64,000 nucleotides of DNA, taken from the NCBI GenBank assembly GCA_032821775.1, contig JAVLRN010000002.1, positions 1 through 64,000 on the forward strand, given 5' to 3'. The notes below the pieces were generated by a model. The model searched no databases, was not told the DNA's origin, and was given only the letters and a program-made list of their open reading frames with translations. The translations under genes and the position numbers were made by a program. Shown one piece after another: positions 30,787 through 42,373 of this stretch. This DNA is from Sanguinoderma infundibulare. Its lineage: Eukaryota > Basidiomycota > Agaricomycetes > Polyporales > Polyporaceae. Every line of letters begins with the position of its first letter. The first letter of the stretch is position 1.

Positions 30787-32299
30787 ATGTCCTCCGTCGT
30801 CCACAGCGCATTGCGCAACGCCGATCTTCTGCACGCGATATTCGAACCTTTCGCCCATGAAGAAGATACCTTGGCGCCGGGTGTGGAAGAGCGGGCGCTC
30901 GCGAGCGCAGCGCGCGTGTGCAAAGTGTTCCAAGACCCCGCCCTCCGCGTCCTCTGGTCATCGTTCCCGACGTTATTCCCCCTATGGCGCCTTCTCCCCT
31001 CCTTTCGAGAAATGCCTACAAAGGAGCCTTATATCTATGTGCGAGCGATCTCCTTTAGAGGAATTTATTACCGAGTACTAATCTGATTGGCATAGGCACT
31101 CGCTGCGGAAATACTCCCCGACGACTGGTCTCGTTTTCGCGAATATGCACGCCGTGTCCGTAGAATCCGCTTTGAGAAGATAAGTGCCGACTCTATCGAT
31201 CCCTCATTCTGGCTGTATCTCCTTCGACAGCTCCGTGGAGAGCTCCTCCTCCATCGTCTCCATACGCTCCCCTACTCCATTGCGAGCCCTTACGACACCT
31301 CCCTGCTCTGCCTCCTCAGTCCCTCTATCCGCCATCTTATACTTTATTTCCCTTACTCCCCAGAGAGCGAGGCCGGTCATATGCCGCGTCAAGAGGCTGC
31401 AGTCGACATGCTCCTAGCTGCCGTCTGCACCGACATCCCCCGCCTCGACAACCTCAAGCTCTACCGGATGATGTACCACCTTCCAATACATACTGCGTCG
31501 CGGAGACTCCAATGTCTATGCACACCAGCTTGAAGCCCTATATAGCATCCGCATCAACCTCGCCGAGCAGCGATTGGACATTGTCGGGTTTCCCAGACTC
31601 AAAGAACTAGTAGTCGAGGGAGACGAGAAGGACATCACTCACTTCCCCCAATGTCTCAGTCGCCCTCTCGAGGGCCTCCGCATCAGGTCGCTCGTCCCGA
31701 CCCTTTCAGGGTGGCACGATCACTTTGCGCTCATTGCCCCCAAGTGTGCGCAGCTCAGATGGATAGATCTCGCACTGAACGCCAACGAGCCTCCGGGCTG
31801 GGACCCAGATGCCGTCGAAACATGGCAGGTCGCCGTGTTGCTCGAGCACGTGCTCCCCCACATCGGCGCCGTCACGTTCTTCAACCTCGTGGCCGACGAG
31901 GACACGTACCGCGTCGAGGTCGACGACAGCGACCTCCACGCGCTCGCGAAGGCGCTGCCGCGACTCGAGTCGCTCGCCCTGAGCCTCCGCTCGACGACGT
32001 CTGCGCCGACGCCCGTCGGGCTCACGCACTTTGCCCAGCTCTGTCCATCGCTCTGGTACCTGTCCCTCTCCACCTTGCATTTCACCCCCGAGACGGACTG
32101 GCGGTCGCGTCTCCCGGATCCCGTCCCCGTCCATGGCGCGCTGCTCCAGCTGGACTTCTTTGCGATGGACCGTCTCGAGCTAGGCGATCCTCGGCGCGCG
32201 GGCGAGTTCATCGCCGCTGTCTTTCCTCGTCTGCACACGAACGCTTGCCTGCGCATGGCTGAGGACCCGGTTGTCTCGGACGAGGAGGGCGATGGTTGA
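30787..32299 (+). pseudogene. Decayed tandem F-box paralogue
   Basis: It starts like its neighbour (RNADLLHAIFEPF, then LASAARVCKVFQDPALRVLW), with the same intron position (31039-31095). The frame stays parallel to about 31505. There a deletion of roughly 70 bp relative to the neighbour removes the segment matching LRILDLGLSSQISDV and shifts the frame into a TGA. Homology resumes in a different frame at about 31560 and runs to 32299 (ends EEGDG). As it stands, the product would lack the second half of the repeats. Confidence 0.78.
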
Positions 32300-33255
32300 G
32301 CGGGAATGCCTAATTCCTACGACGCCAGCTCGGAGGCATGGCGGGCTGTCATCATGGCGATCGCAGATTATCAATCACGACGGCAGGATGCGCACGACGG
32401 ACATGTTTAAATGAACGATCTATAAACCTTTGTCAAATACTTTCTCCTCTACGGATGACCTAAGTACAGAGTCCTAGTAATTCAGTAGAGAAATCCGCCG
32501 AACAAGTCTTGTTCGTGGAATGATGCCCGCCTGGAACACTGAGGCCAGGACAAGTTCGAGCTGTAGTAGGTCACAGCGCTGTCCTTGCGATTATTCTCTG
32601 CAACGGGATGATGGAGCTAGTCTACGACAAGAGCACAGAAGAACGCAGAAGAACGCACACCGGGCCGCGCGAGTCAAGCTCCGCCCTCTGCTATCGTGCA
32701 TCATGGACCAAGTTATTAAATGACAATGCCGGTCACTATGCAGCCTTGGGTAGCGCCTACTACCCCTGCCTCTGCAATTCTAATTCCACAACACTGGACG
32801 GTATCAGGAACTTGAGCGCATCGTGCGTGGAATCGAGCTGCTCGGTGGTGGCACGGGCAGACGTCGAGGGCGTGGTGCAGCAAGGCATTACGGCGTTCTG
32901 CCAATGGGCGACATCTGAAGGGGAGGGTGGAAGATAAGATAAGAGATTAGATTAGATGCAAGCCCTGATGGGCAGTATGATTATCGCAGACGCTGTGGTC
33001 CTCCTCGTACCATACGTCTAGCACTAGCACCTCGCGGATTCACCGAAAGTGTCGAAGCTGAAGTTCGTATACAAATATCCAGACATGCACAACGTTCGAC
33101 GCGTCGCGTCGCACCTTGGATTAAAAACATCGTGCATTCCATTCCAGGGATATAGGACTACCAGACAGCACGATGTCGACAGACACCGGCACGGGCCCTC
33201 TTCCACCACCCCCCACTCGTTCCTCCTCCCTGAAACACGCGTCTAGGCCTCGCGC
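32300..33255. other. Intergenic, nothing supported
   Basis: 3' flank of the broken F-box copy, then sequence without gene features. A short purine-rich run of AGATAAGATAAGAGATTAG lies near 32932. Confidence 0.4.
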
Positions 33256-33723
33256 TCAAAACACCAGCCCGCCCAGGACGAAACCCCCAACGAGCGCTGC
33301 AACCGCGCCCTCCAACCCCGCACCCACCGCCACCGCGCCGTTCTTGCTCGTCGAGCTCGCGGCCGCGCTCGCGGTCGCCTTCGTGCTGCTTGCCATCGCG
33401 CTTCCTGAAGCGGTGGCCATCATCGACGTCATGCCGGATGACATGCCGGACATGGACATGGACATGGACATGGACCCGGAGGCGGCGGTCGCGCTGCCCG
33501 ACATCTTCGACATGCCTGTGACCAAAGGCGACATAAGGTCGGTCAGTTGTCTGCGATTGATTCATGTCATAGGAGGAGTAGGAGAGGGAGTATGGATAGG
33601 TACAAAGGACGGCTCGACGCGATACGACGTACCGGTGTCAGTTGTGGAGGTACCCGCCGCGACGACTGCGGTGCTCGAGGAGAGGAGCGCGAGGGCGGCG
33701 ACGAGGATGGTCCGTGCGTACAT
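33256..33723 (-). CDS. Small secreted Met/Ser/Ala-rich protein with GPI-like tail
   Basis: Exons 33723-33633 and 33515-33256 join in frame. MYARTILVAALALLSSSTAVVA is a signal peptide. The middle has a (Met-Ser)n tract (SMSMSMSMSG) and Ala/Ser-rich sequence, and the C-terminus (LEGAVAALVGGFVLGGLVF) is a hydrophobic GPI-like tail. Length is about 116 residues. Signal peptide and tail are close to those of the plus-strand gene at 21368, suggesting a shared family despite different middles. Function unknown. Confidence 0.72.
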
Positions 33724-34354
33724 GGTGTTGGTGACAGAAAAAAGGATTGTGGTTGATGACGGGTAACGGAAAAGAGAGGACGGGGACGAGGATTTAGCGG
33801 GTTAATAGACGCAGCCTAGTAGAGGTTCTGCTCTGAGGACAGACCGGCCGTATTTATACGCTGCGCTGTCGGGACGGCACAACCCCAAAATGTTCGAGGC
33901 CCGCCTCCCGCATATTACTTTTAAGTCTGTGGCCGAACGGTGCGCTAGCGTTGGTGAGTAGACAAGGTCTAAACGAGCGGAAGTGCGACATCTGTCAATG
34001 TGGGCCCAAAATAGAATCTGGAGTAGCCACACAACGTACCTTGCAGTCTCCTCAGCAGCGATGCATGAGCTATAATTAACGTTTTCAGATCTCTTGATTT
34101 TGGGTTAGAATATGGTGTGTCGTTCGCGAGTCCCTTGCAGCAATGTGCAAAACCACAGCTCACTGGCGAAGCATGAGACGAGCGAGTCGGAATACGCGGG
34201 AAGTAGCGAAAGTTAATGCGACGTAATAATAGAATCGGGGCAAGCCTGACAAGGCAGTGTCATGATAGATAGCGTCCCTACTTGACACATGTCCTGGAAG
34301 CCGGGATCAGTAAGCCACACTCCAGCAACACAGGGCAGACAAAAATACCGTTCG
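33724..34354. other. Intergenic, nothing supported
   Basis: Probable promoter of the minus-strand gene to the left and 3' flank of the minus-strand gene to the right. No structure noticed. Confidence 0.4.
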
Positions 34355-35135
34355 TCATATGGTCAGCGCTCCCGCTAACACGATCGATCCAAAGGTGACA
34401 ATCACGCCCTCGAATCCACCGACCCTCGTCGTTGACAAGGCCCCATTAGTGTTCTGCAGGGCCGGAGAAGGGGCGGTGGACGTGCTAAGCCCAGTCGGAT
34501 GATCGCCGCGGGAGCTGGAGAGATTAGGCGGGACGGTCGTCGGATCCGTCGAGGGAAGCGATATGGAGAGGATGGGCCCTGAGGAGGTAGTGCTGGAAGA
34601 TGGCGCAGGGGACGTCGGTGCGGACGTCGCCGTAAGGGTGGTATCGAGGGGGATGGTCGAGCTCGGAAGTGCGCTCGATTGGCTCGCCTGGATGGTATCT
34701 GTAGGATGTAGCGTCAGAAAAGACCCGTAAAGGCGCATACAGTCTTGTAACGGCGCATATAGTCTCGTAAAGGCGCATATGATCACGTATATGCGCACGG
34801 TCCACGGGCATATACAGGCGCTAGTCCGCATAGACGGGGCTGGCTCTTCCGGACCAAACCTGAAACGTTGAACGCCGATCATCTACAAGATGGGCAGCGT
34901 GCCTAGCCTTGGAGACCGGCGATTCTCGATGGACGACACGCCCAGAACAATGACGCAGAAGCTGTTCGTGATAGTATGCCATCACAAAAGTCGGGGGGAA
35001 TGATGCATATAGCGCAGGAAAGCGAAGGAGCAAGGACTCACCAGTCGCTGTGGGCGACACACTCTGTGCCCGAACGATGTCGAGATGACATGGGACGAGC
35101 AGGACCAATGCCGCGAAAGGAGTGTATAAGCGCAT
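34355..35135 (-). CDS. Secreted Ser/Thr/Pro-rich protein with GPI-like tail
   Basis: Exon 35135-35042 encodes a signal peptide (MRLYTPFAALVLLVPCHLD), and exon 34698-34355 a Ser/Thr/Pro-rich chain ending in VGGFEGVIVTFGSIVLAGALTI, a GPI-like hydrophobic tail. The total is about 145 residues. The 343-nt intron is long for this genome and contains several short repeats built on GGCGCATA (34730-34800). A cell-wall or surface role is inferred from composition. Confidence 0.65.
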
Positions 35136-37145
35136 TCTGAGGGATGACAGCTCTGCGAGTCGGTGGACCTGGGGGACGAGGCGAAAGAGCGCGAGGGACC
35201 CAAGACCAGAGTAGACATAAGTATATGCGCTTCATGCTGGCCGAGAAGAGCGAGCCGGGCGGCGGGCGAGGATAGCCATCGGACGAGGGTGGGCTGCGTA
35301 GGAAGATACTGAGTTTACTAAAGGAATAGGGGCTAGCTGCAAGTACCGTCCTCCGACCGCGAGCGCAGAGTTTATTCCAGCGCGCAGAACACCACCTCAA
35401 CCTAAACAGTCATAGGCACAGATAAGAGACAATGGAGGCGTACGTGCAGTGTCTGGCATAACATACGGCGGGAACCCAAAGTCCAAAGCCATGTCGCCAC
35501 CAACAAACGGAGGCGCGGCCACTTATTAGGTCCGTGGCATGGTCGAGTCGAGGAGTAGAGGAGACTGTTGTCGAAGCGAATCCCGACGAGTAAGCCAAAG
35601 CATGGTAACAATGCGCAGGACACCGTATCTGTACGTCGCTGTTAGAAACAGAGTTGAAACAGAGTTCGACGAATAAATATTTGAGCGCGGACTCACATCT
35701 AGTCTTATCTTATCTCCTCTCGCCCGCAGCGACACTAGTACTCCCTTCCTCCGCCCACTGGATTCTATGCTCATTTCAACCAGTTTACAGAGAGAAAAAA
35801 GAGGTCGAGCGACGTTCACTACACACGCACAGATAGCGCGTAACCAAGTCAAACATAGCTGACTATTCAGATCTTCAGACACAGGCTGACACTGCTTCGG
35901 CATCTCCACCACACGTTCTCGGATATATCATTCACTCCGGCGCATCCCTACAATTCTCCTATAAATCGCGCTGCGCGCAGCGTCTCTGGTGAGTTCTGCC
36001 CTAGGCTCTTCTCGGTCGTCATAGACTACCTGTGCGTAACGACCTTAAGCAACGCGCACAGTGCCAAGTGCTATTAGGTGGAACACAGGTCCAGGTCCCC
36101 AAGAACCTCGAAGTCAAGCGAACTCAGTGTGGCTTCGCCCACGAACTTCCTTCCTTCCTTGCATCTCGTCACGCTCCTCTCCTACCGGTCGCTTTCTTGC
36201 ATAACCGCGCTTGCCTACTTGAAACGATCTCCATAAGCAACGGCCCTGGCGCAGAACTGCAAATAGAACCTCCGTCATCCTCGCGGACGCGCCGCTCGTA
36301 CCCCTTCTCGATCTCTCCGCGCTGACTTCGCTCCACACCATCATTTCGTTCGCGGTCCTCCAGAACGAGAGATGCCATACCGCGCGTGTACCTCACCATC
36401 CCACCCATCGACGTCAACTCTCCAGCGCGCTCGCAGCAGCGCCGGCGCACCGCGTCCGACACGCGCTACACTTCGAGCGCATTTACACCCTTGTCAGGCT
36501 CATTATCTCCTGCAACCAGCCCGGTGGCGTCCCGCCGCGCTCCGTGTGCACGCAGTACCCCTGACAATAGGTGAGCCGGGCGGTTCCTCATTCCGGAACT
36601 TTTTGGCCGATCTGGCGGCCCAATCCCAGTTCGTAATCCGGAACTTTGGGGAGAAACCGGCCGTCAGGCCGGAAAGTTATCGCTGCCACTCCGAGTCGAT
36701 GGACCAGGCGTGTGCTCATCTTGTCTTGCCCCAGATCGTCCTTGCGGACGCTGGCGTCTGGTGGCGCGCGTGCGTGCTGTGGACACTGGAGAGCTGGATG
36801 GGATGGGTCGTCCGCTCGTTCTGTGTCGCTTCTCTTGATCGCCACCGAACGAGCGCGCACTAGTCGTGGGGGGGGGTCGCAACGGCCTGTGCACGCGCCA
36901 GAGGGTGGGCAGAGGCTGTCGGTCGAGTGTGGATGTCTCCCAAGGTTTTCATGTTTTTTTTTCGGTCGCCGAGGTCGTTGGCACGTTTTCGGTTCCTGGT
37001 GAAGCATTGTACTTATTGACCGATAGAGTATTAGTATTATGTATCAACGGTAAAGACAGCATGGAACGAGGAACGGAGAGGGTGAACGGCGCACACACGA
37101 ACGTGCGTGTGCTGCGTGTGCTTGAAGGGGGGGCACGGGCGCGAA
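35136..37145. other. Intergenic, nothing supported
   Basis: Two kilobases without a recognisable family. The frame at 36372-36863 lacks domain features. A poly-G run near 36869 and a poly-T run near 36955 are the only compositional oddities. Confidence 0.35.
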
Positions 37146-38996
37146 TCAAACCACACGGAAACGCGCGCCGCCGTCGTCGCCAAGTCCTCTCCGAAATTTT
37201 CTGAATGCCGGCGGCAGTACTAATGAGCCCGCCGGAGGGCGAGCGGGCACGCGATCCCACGAGGGGTCGTACTCTGGCGGGAGTCGTCCCGAGGCGGAGC
37301 GGGTCAGCCCGCTCAGTGTGCCGCCGTCCTGGTGTCGGAAGGGTGCGTTGCCAGTGGTGGGCGAGGAGTCGGAGGACTCTAGAGGAGGATCGCCTCGTGT
37401 GGAGGCTCCGGACAGGGGAGGGTCGGGTGGTATCCGTGCCAGTGAAGACGGAACTAGAGGATGAAGGGTGAGCGATAACGAAGTAGACCGTGAAATTGGA
37501 TGCCCACGTCTTTCCGTGCCGGTGCTGGTCACCGGCCTGTTCTGAGCGAGCTGATGAATCTGTGGCACGGCGCTGGGAGGGGGAAGAGGTTGAGGATATT
37601 CGGAGTTGTAGCGTAAAAGGCCGTCTCGTCCATCCTGCGCTTCCTCGCCGTCGGTTCTCCTCCAGCGTCTCCGCAGGACGAAGCCCACCAGTACGATGAC
37701 GATCACGGCGAGCACGCCTCCGACGATTCCGCCGATAAGCCGCGCGTACGACTTCGGTGTCGTGCTTGCTCCGGATCTGACGTCTGCATCCGAGGTTTGG
37801 ACGGGTCCGTTTGACGAGAGACTCTAACGGTCGGGATTAGGAAGGCCAGAAGGAGCTGCCTAGCAGACAGGTTACTGACCGAAGTCGGACCCTTGAATCC
37901 CGAAGTAGGCGTCACAATGGTGGTAGCAGTCCCTAGCGTTGCGGTAGCAGTAGGGGAGGGAGATATCTGATCGGGACAATGAGTGAACGTGTTGTTGCTG
38001 TTCGCTGCGTGCGCGCTCTCCGCGATTCCCTTTGTCGCATTGCTAGAGTGGGTGTCATGAGTAAGCGTGCGAGAAACAGTCCGGAGCAAGCTCACTAAGA
38101 CCTGCAAGCCGCAAGTCAGCATTTGAGACGGTCGGACGGGACAGCCTAAGCACTCACCAAGATCCGTCCTCCAATTCGTTGTAGAGAAAGTTGTCTATTC
38201 GGATGTTCTCGGCGCATACCGTGTCCTGGACAAAATTGGGAAACCTGCGAGCGAAGCTAAGTACGACCTAGAAAACGCGTCGGGATGCATGGTCCTCAAA
38301 GAGACTCACGTGTCACCCGAACCACATGTCCCTCGGTAAGCTGCGTATGCTCCACTCGCTGAATACAGTTGATTTATGAAAGACGACAATGAAAAGGATG
38401 ATGGTGGCTCACGAGCGTCGATATCGGTATCCTGCTGGCAGCTGTAGCACTTGTAAGCTGCTATTTTCCATACCGGCGCGAAAATGCATACTCACACCAT
38501 GCACAGCATGCTGAGTTGGAAAGCGGCCGCACCGCAGCAGCATTCGGCTAAAAGACGTTCCAGGTCGACGACTGCATGCGGTTAATCACGTCTTAACTAA
38601 ACCACGTACACACAGGATCATCACACCGATCGCCTGGAACGGTGGTTGCCAATTTTCCTACTTGATCTACGGCGGACAGACAGGTGAGGAACTCCTTCAG
38701 AGGTAATATACATACACGCCGTAAGGGAGGAGAACACTTACAGCCACTATTGCATATTTGACGGAGACGCTGGTAGGTCATACCTAGTCAAGGACAGAAA
38801 CCGTCCATGGGCGAGAAGTTATGATAAGATGGTATTGTTGTTACTCACATGGTGACTCGCCGACGACGCTAGAGTACCAGCTCAACTGGTCACTGACGCA
38901 CGTGGTGTTATCTGCTTGCACCAGATGGCCCGGCGCGATCCACGGTGCGACGACGACGATCGCCGGGGTGAGAGCAAGATATGTTAGCCAGGTCAT
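37146..38996 (-). CDS. Cysteine-rich single-pass membrane protein (agaricomycete family), about 450 residues
   Basis: Nine exons join in frame: 38996-38849, 38783-38742, 38666-38610, 38547-38496, 38441-38413, 38358-38310, 38244-38158, about 38090-37880 and 37823-37146. The order is a signal peptide (MTWLTYLALTPAIVVVAP), then cysteine-rich blocks (SPCMTYQRLRQICN, SECCCGAAAFQLSMLCMVC, IRIDNFLYNELEDGSW) and NNTFTHC, a Ser/Thr stalk, one transmembrane helix (IGGIVGGVLAVIVIVLVGFV), and a basic RRRWRR stop followed by a Pro-rich cytoplasmic tail. I recognise the Cys pattern from uncharacterised agaricomycete membrane proteins; ligand and role are unknown. The start of exon 8 is the weakest splice call. 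Confidence 0.75.
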
Positions 38997-40361
38997 CAAA
39001 AATGACGGCGTGCCAGGAACTACCAAGGGAGGGGGACGAACGAGGGCATAGCGATCGGCCCCAGCACAAGTGGGATTTCATAGATGAAGAGGCCGCGCTC
39101 GACATCGGCGCTGTCATCAGCAGGGCGATCCAATTGACAATCCCTGGCGAACTGACAATGTCAAACATGATCAGCACCACAAACCAATGTCGAGTAAGGC
39201 TGTGCCTGCAGGTTCGCCGCACCTCGTTACCCACGCGTTACGTTATGGCGGAACAATGACGAGAAACGTTGGAATTCGGAGCGCCAATAGTGCGGATGCA
39301 GTATTCGAAGATGTCCCCCGAGCTCATCCTCGTGGTGAACGAGGACATGACCGTGCTACACCTCACCACATGAGCATAGCGCTTTGACGAGCCTGTACTT
39401 GGTTGGACTTAGCTGGCATCACATCTTCGGCAAACATACGGTTGTTGAACGCGCACATACTTGACAAGGAGTCCACGCCACTGTGTCTTACCCTTGTAAG
39501 CCTGTCCACAGCCGGCGCAGGACGGGAGGTAACAAGTAGGTTGTCTCAAGGCCCAGTCGCGCCCGAGTTCAAGGATCGAAGTATATTCGGCGCCCCGAGA
39601 GACCAGTGCCAACCGGTGAGCTCGGGCGATGCGACTGGTAGGGTCTTCACTGATCAACTTGAGGCCCGTCGGGCATTCAGATATGCATTGGTGATAGTTA
39701 TGCCACATGCGCCGAAACAGGGCCATTAAATGGGCGTCGCAGCCACGTGTTCCGCCCGGGTTCTCCTCCTTGACCGTGCGTCGCCAGAGTCTGCAGCTGG
39801 CACCGCGTATTATAACAAGAACGTTATGCACGCGCTGAAGGGACAGAAAGAGCATACAATAGCCGGGGACTCAGCGCGTCAATGATGCCGCAATCATGAC
39901 GGCTTCAGGTTCCGACACTGTGGCGAGGGGTACACGTCTCGAGGGAACACCGCAGCGTCGTGTTCATCGTGCCCATCTGCGCGTAAGACGATGGGCGAGG
40001 GAGACCACCCTTATCTTCCGGGGCACAGGGGGAAGTGCGATGGGGATGAGCCATGCTGAGGGCTGCGTGCGGGGCTTGGGGCTTGTCGCTGCGCCGATGC
40101 GTGTACGTTTTGGAGAGTTGAAGTCGATGCGGCCTGCGGATGACGGCGGCGCATCGAGAAGGTCGGACCCAGCTGATGTCGTCGTGCGAGTGCAATCGCG
40201 GGAGGGCGAGAGAGATAGTGAGCCGAGGGGCTGTGAATGCGTGCGTGTCGCATCCGGTCTGTACTGTTGCGTGTACGTGTACGTTGGAGGCTTGAGGTCG
40301 ATGACTGGTCGATGCCGCACCACACTCCGACTCCGCACTGCGAAACCCTAACCTTAAGTGG
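38997..40361. other. Intergenic, nothing supported
   Basis: No gene could be supported on either strand. The right end carries CGAAACCCTAACCTTAAG, a telomere-like string directly before a duplicated exon fragment. Confidence 0.4.
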
Positions 40362-40510
40362 ACAGGTTACTGACTGAAGTCGGACGCTTGAATGCCGAAG
40401 TCGGCGTCACGACAGGAGTAAGAGTCCCTAATCATGTTGCGGTAGCAGTGGGAAAGGGAGATATCTGGTCGGGGCAATGAGTGAACATGCTGTTGTTGTT
40501 TTTCGCCGCG
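40362..40510 (-). repeat. Duplicated exon-8 fragment of the membrane protein gene
   Basis: Bases 40362-40510 repeat 37868-38008 with small changes (shared GACAGGTTACTGAC, GAAGTCGGAC, GGGAGATATCTG, AATGAGTGAAC). Only part of the exon and its splice donor are copied, so it is not functional. A telomere-like CCCTAACC lies immediately to its left. Confidence 0.8.
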
Positions 40511-40825
40511 AGCGAGGCAGCGGGCTAGAGCAAGGACGGGCTGTGGGGGAGCAACGACGCCGTCAAGGCCGCTCGCCGGGTGGGGTTGGGGGTGGATGGA
40601 GCCGCGCCGGGGACAGCAGCAAGGCGGGCGGGAAGAAGGTGTAGGCGGACCAGGTTGAAGAGGAGATGGAGTTTAACGACGCGCGGTCCGTCGCGGCGAG
40701 CACGCCTCAAGCAGAAGTTTAGGCGGAGCGACGTTGGGTCGGCAGTGACCAACAAGCTTCGCCGACGTGGACGAGAGCAAGCTGAGGGACAGAGGTCGCT
40801 GGCGCAAAGGAGCCGTATACAACGA

Positions 40826-41105
40826 CACTTGCAAGTTCGACGCCTATTAGGCGTCCCCCACTTGCAAGTGCCGGGCATAGGCGCCGTAGAACACAGCCAC
40901 ATTCTCACGAATGGCGCCCAGAAAATCAACCTAAAATAAAGCACGAGCCGGGTTCGAACCCCGGCCCCAACAGAATGAGCCAGGCGCTTTAACACCTAAG
41001 CTAAGTGCGCCGTGATTCCTGAGGTTATTCAAGACTCATATACCTTTTCAGCCAGCCCCTGGCCCAATCTGTCCCGCATACTTGCAAGTTGAGCAACTTG
41101 CAAGT
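40826..41105. mobile_element. Putative SINE-like element bounded by ACTTGCAAGT repeats
   Basis: The ten-base palindrome ACTTGCAAGT occurs four times: at 40827, 40860, 41080 and 41096. Between the first two lies a hairpin, GACGCCT-ATT-AGGCGTC (40839-40855). Between the inner pair is a tRNA-like unit with good A and B boxes. Duplicated short flanks around a tRNA-derived body suggest a retroposed element, but no second copy was found in the window. Confidence 0.45.
40938..41011 (-). tRNA. tRNA-like sequence (degenerate tRNA or SINE head)
   Basis: Read on the minus strand, it has a B box and a perfect T arm (CCGGG-GTTCGAA-CCCGG), an A-box-like TTAGCTTAGGTG with a short D stem, and four to six pairs of an acceptor stem. 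The anticodon arm does not form a standard five-pair stem, so no anticodon is assigned. It is more likely tRNA-derived than a working tRNA gene. Confidence 0.45.
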
Positions 41106-41180
41106 CTCCCCCATCAGTCCCCTTCGAACGCGCGCCTCCCATCCGCCTATCCCCCTAGGCGCTCTCCCCCGCCTGCCATC

Positions 41181-41345
41181 TACACCGCCCGCCGCTGTCT
41201 ATCTGTCTCGTCCCGCCGCCTGGCGTCTATCCCGCCGTCTGCCGTCTATCCCCCTCATCTACACCGCCCGCCGCTGTCTGTCTCGTCCCGCCGCCTGGCG
41301 TCTATCCCGCCGTCTGCCGTCTATCCCCCTTCTCCTGCCACACAC
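41181..41345. repeat. Tandem duplication, two units of about 80 bp
   Basis: A pyrimidine-rich unit containing CATCTACACCGCCCGCCGCTG, GTCTCGTCCCGCCGCCTGG and CCGTCTGCCGTCTATCCCC occurs twice in direct succession. No gene is evident. Confidence 0.75.
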
Positions 41346-41889
41346 CATCAACCGCTCTTCTCCCTCCTCCTCGCTCTCGCCATGAAGCCCCGACATCCGC
41401 GCGTCGCATCTGCCAACGTCACTGTTGCCGTCGGCGACCCCATCTCAAATTAGGTGCGCCCGTTGCGTCATCCGTCTCACGTTACTGACAGTCCGAATCT
41501 GATGCGCCGAACGGCGCATCAGATTCGGGAACGTTCGTGAATCCGTGAGTATCCCATTATCCCAGACAATGATCTGGATGATGGGATAATCATCGGTCCA
41601 GACCGGTCGCTCGGCCGCGCGATTGGATCTGGGCGCCTAAATGGCATCGGGCCAGATCGAGCATGTGATATGCCACATCGATCATGTGATACGCCACATC
41701 TCTCGCGTCACACCGCGCTCGATTAGCACTTCCGATCCGCACCCCACCGACAAATTCTTCAAACACCACGTCCTCGACATCGTGCTTCAACGGCATAGCT
41801 CGGTCTGTGTGGGGTTATCTCCCTGCACAGGCTTTCTCTAAGTGCAGGATCTTCTCAGCTTCTCTTGCGTTAAACCGATTCACACCGTA
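41346..41889. other. No supported gene
   Basis: Sequence after the tandem duplication. GATGCGCC...GGCGCATC around 41500-41521 forms an inverted repeat; a similar short palindrome (CCATTATCC) follows. Otherwise nothing. Confidence 0.35.
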
Positions 41890-42145
41890 TACTTCGTCCT
41901 CGGAGGAGGAGCACGACCAACACCGTCCGAGGATACCAACGAGCGTCGCAAGGTTATCCAGAACAAGATCCTTGCTGTTGGTCGTATCTCCAGGCCTTTC
42001 GCGCTGTTGCGGTATGTGCTGCTGCTGCATTCGGATTATTATCGTCTTCTAAGTGAGGAGTCCGAGAAGGCTCCCCTACGGTACTCTTGCTCTAGGGGTG
42101 GAGTGTATGAAGGAGGCTATCTCTGGCTTCGAAGACGCGTATGTC
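41890..42145 (+). pseudogene. Calcineurin A (PP2B catalytic subunit) C-terminal fragment
   Basis: RRKVIQNKILAVGRISRPFALL, an intron-like 42012-42052 segment, EESEK, then LPYGTLALGVECMKEAISGF match the region after the phosphatase domain of fungal calcineurin A, including the calmodulin-binding helix. The catalytic domain is absent. The pieces lie in different frames with a deletion between EESEK and LPYG, so this is a decayed fragment. Confidence 0.7.
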
Positions 42146-42189
42146 ATACCAGAGCTTTTCTTTGTTCCATATCTGATGAACTATCGCAG

Positions 42190-42340
42190 CCGGACCCCGA
42201 GCCCGAAGAGGGCAAGTGCCTCATCACCTCCCAACCAACAACGCCCTCAGAAGACGTGCGGAACGTCATCGTCGGGGACGACGGAAGGCTGTGCCTCCTT
42301 GACTGGGCCTGGGCGGGGTTCCATCCAGAGTGGTTTGAGT
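42190..42340 (+). pseudogene. Aminoglycoside-phosphotransferase-family fragment
   Basis: RNVIVGDDGRLCLLDWAWAG followed by FHPEWFEYAVL matches the metal-binding DW...G...WEY block common in fungal APH/ChoK-like kinases. The catalytic HGD is absent. The fragment follows the calcineurin remnant after a splice-like boundary, suggesting a chimera made from broken genes. Confidence 0.65.
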
Positions 42341-42373
42341 ACGCGGTCTTGATGCCCCGGTGGAAGCTTTCAC

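Noticed and set aside
40938..41011. A working nuclear tRNA gene
   Set aside because: T arm and boxes are good, but the anticodon stem does not form and the acceptor stem has mismatches.
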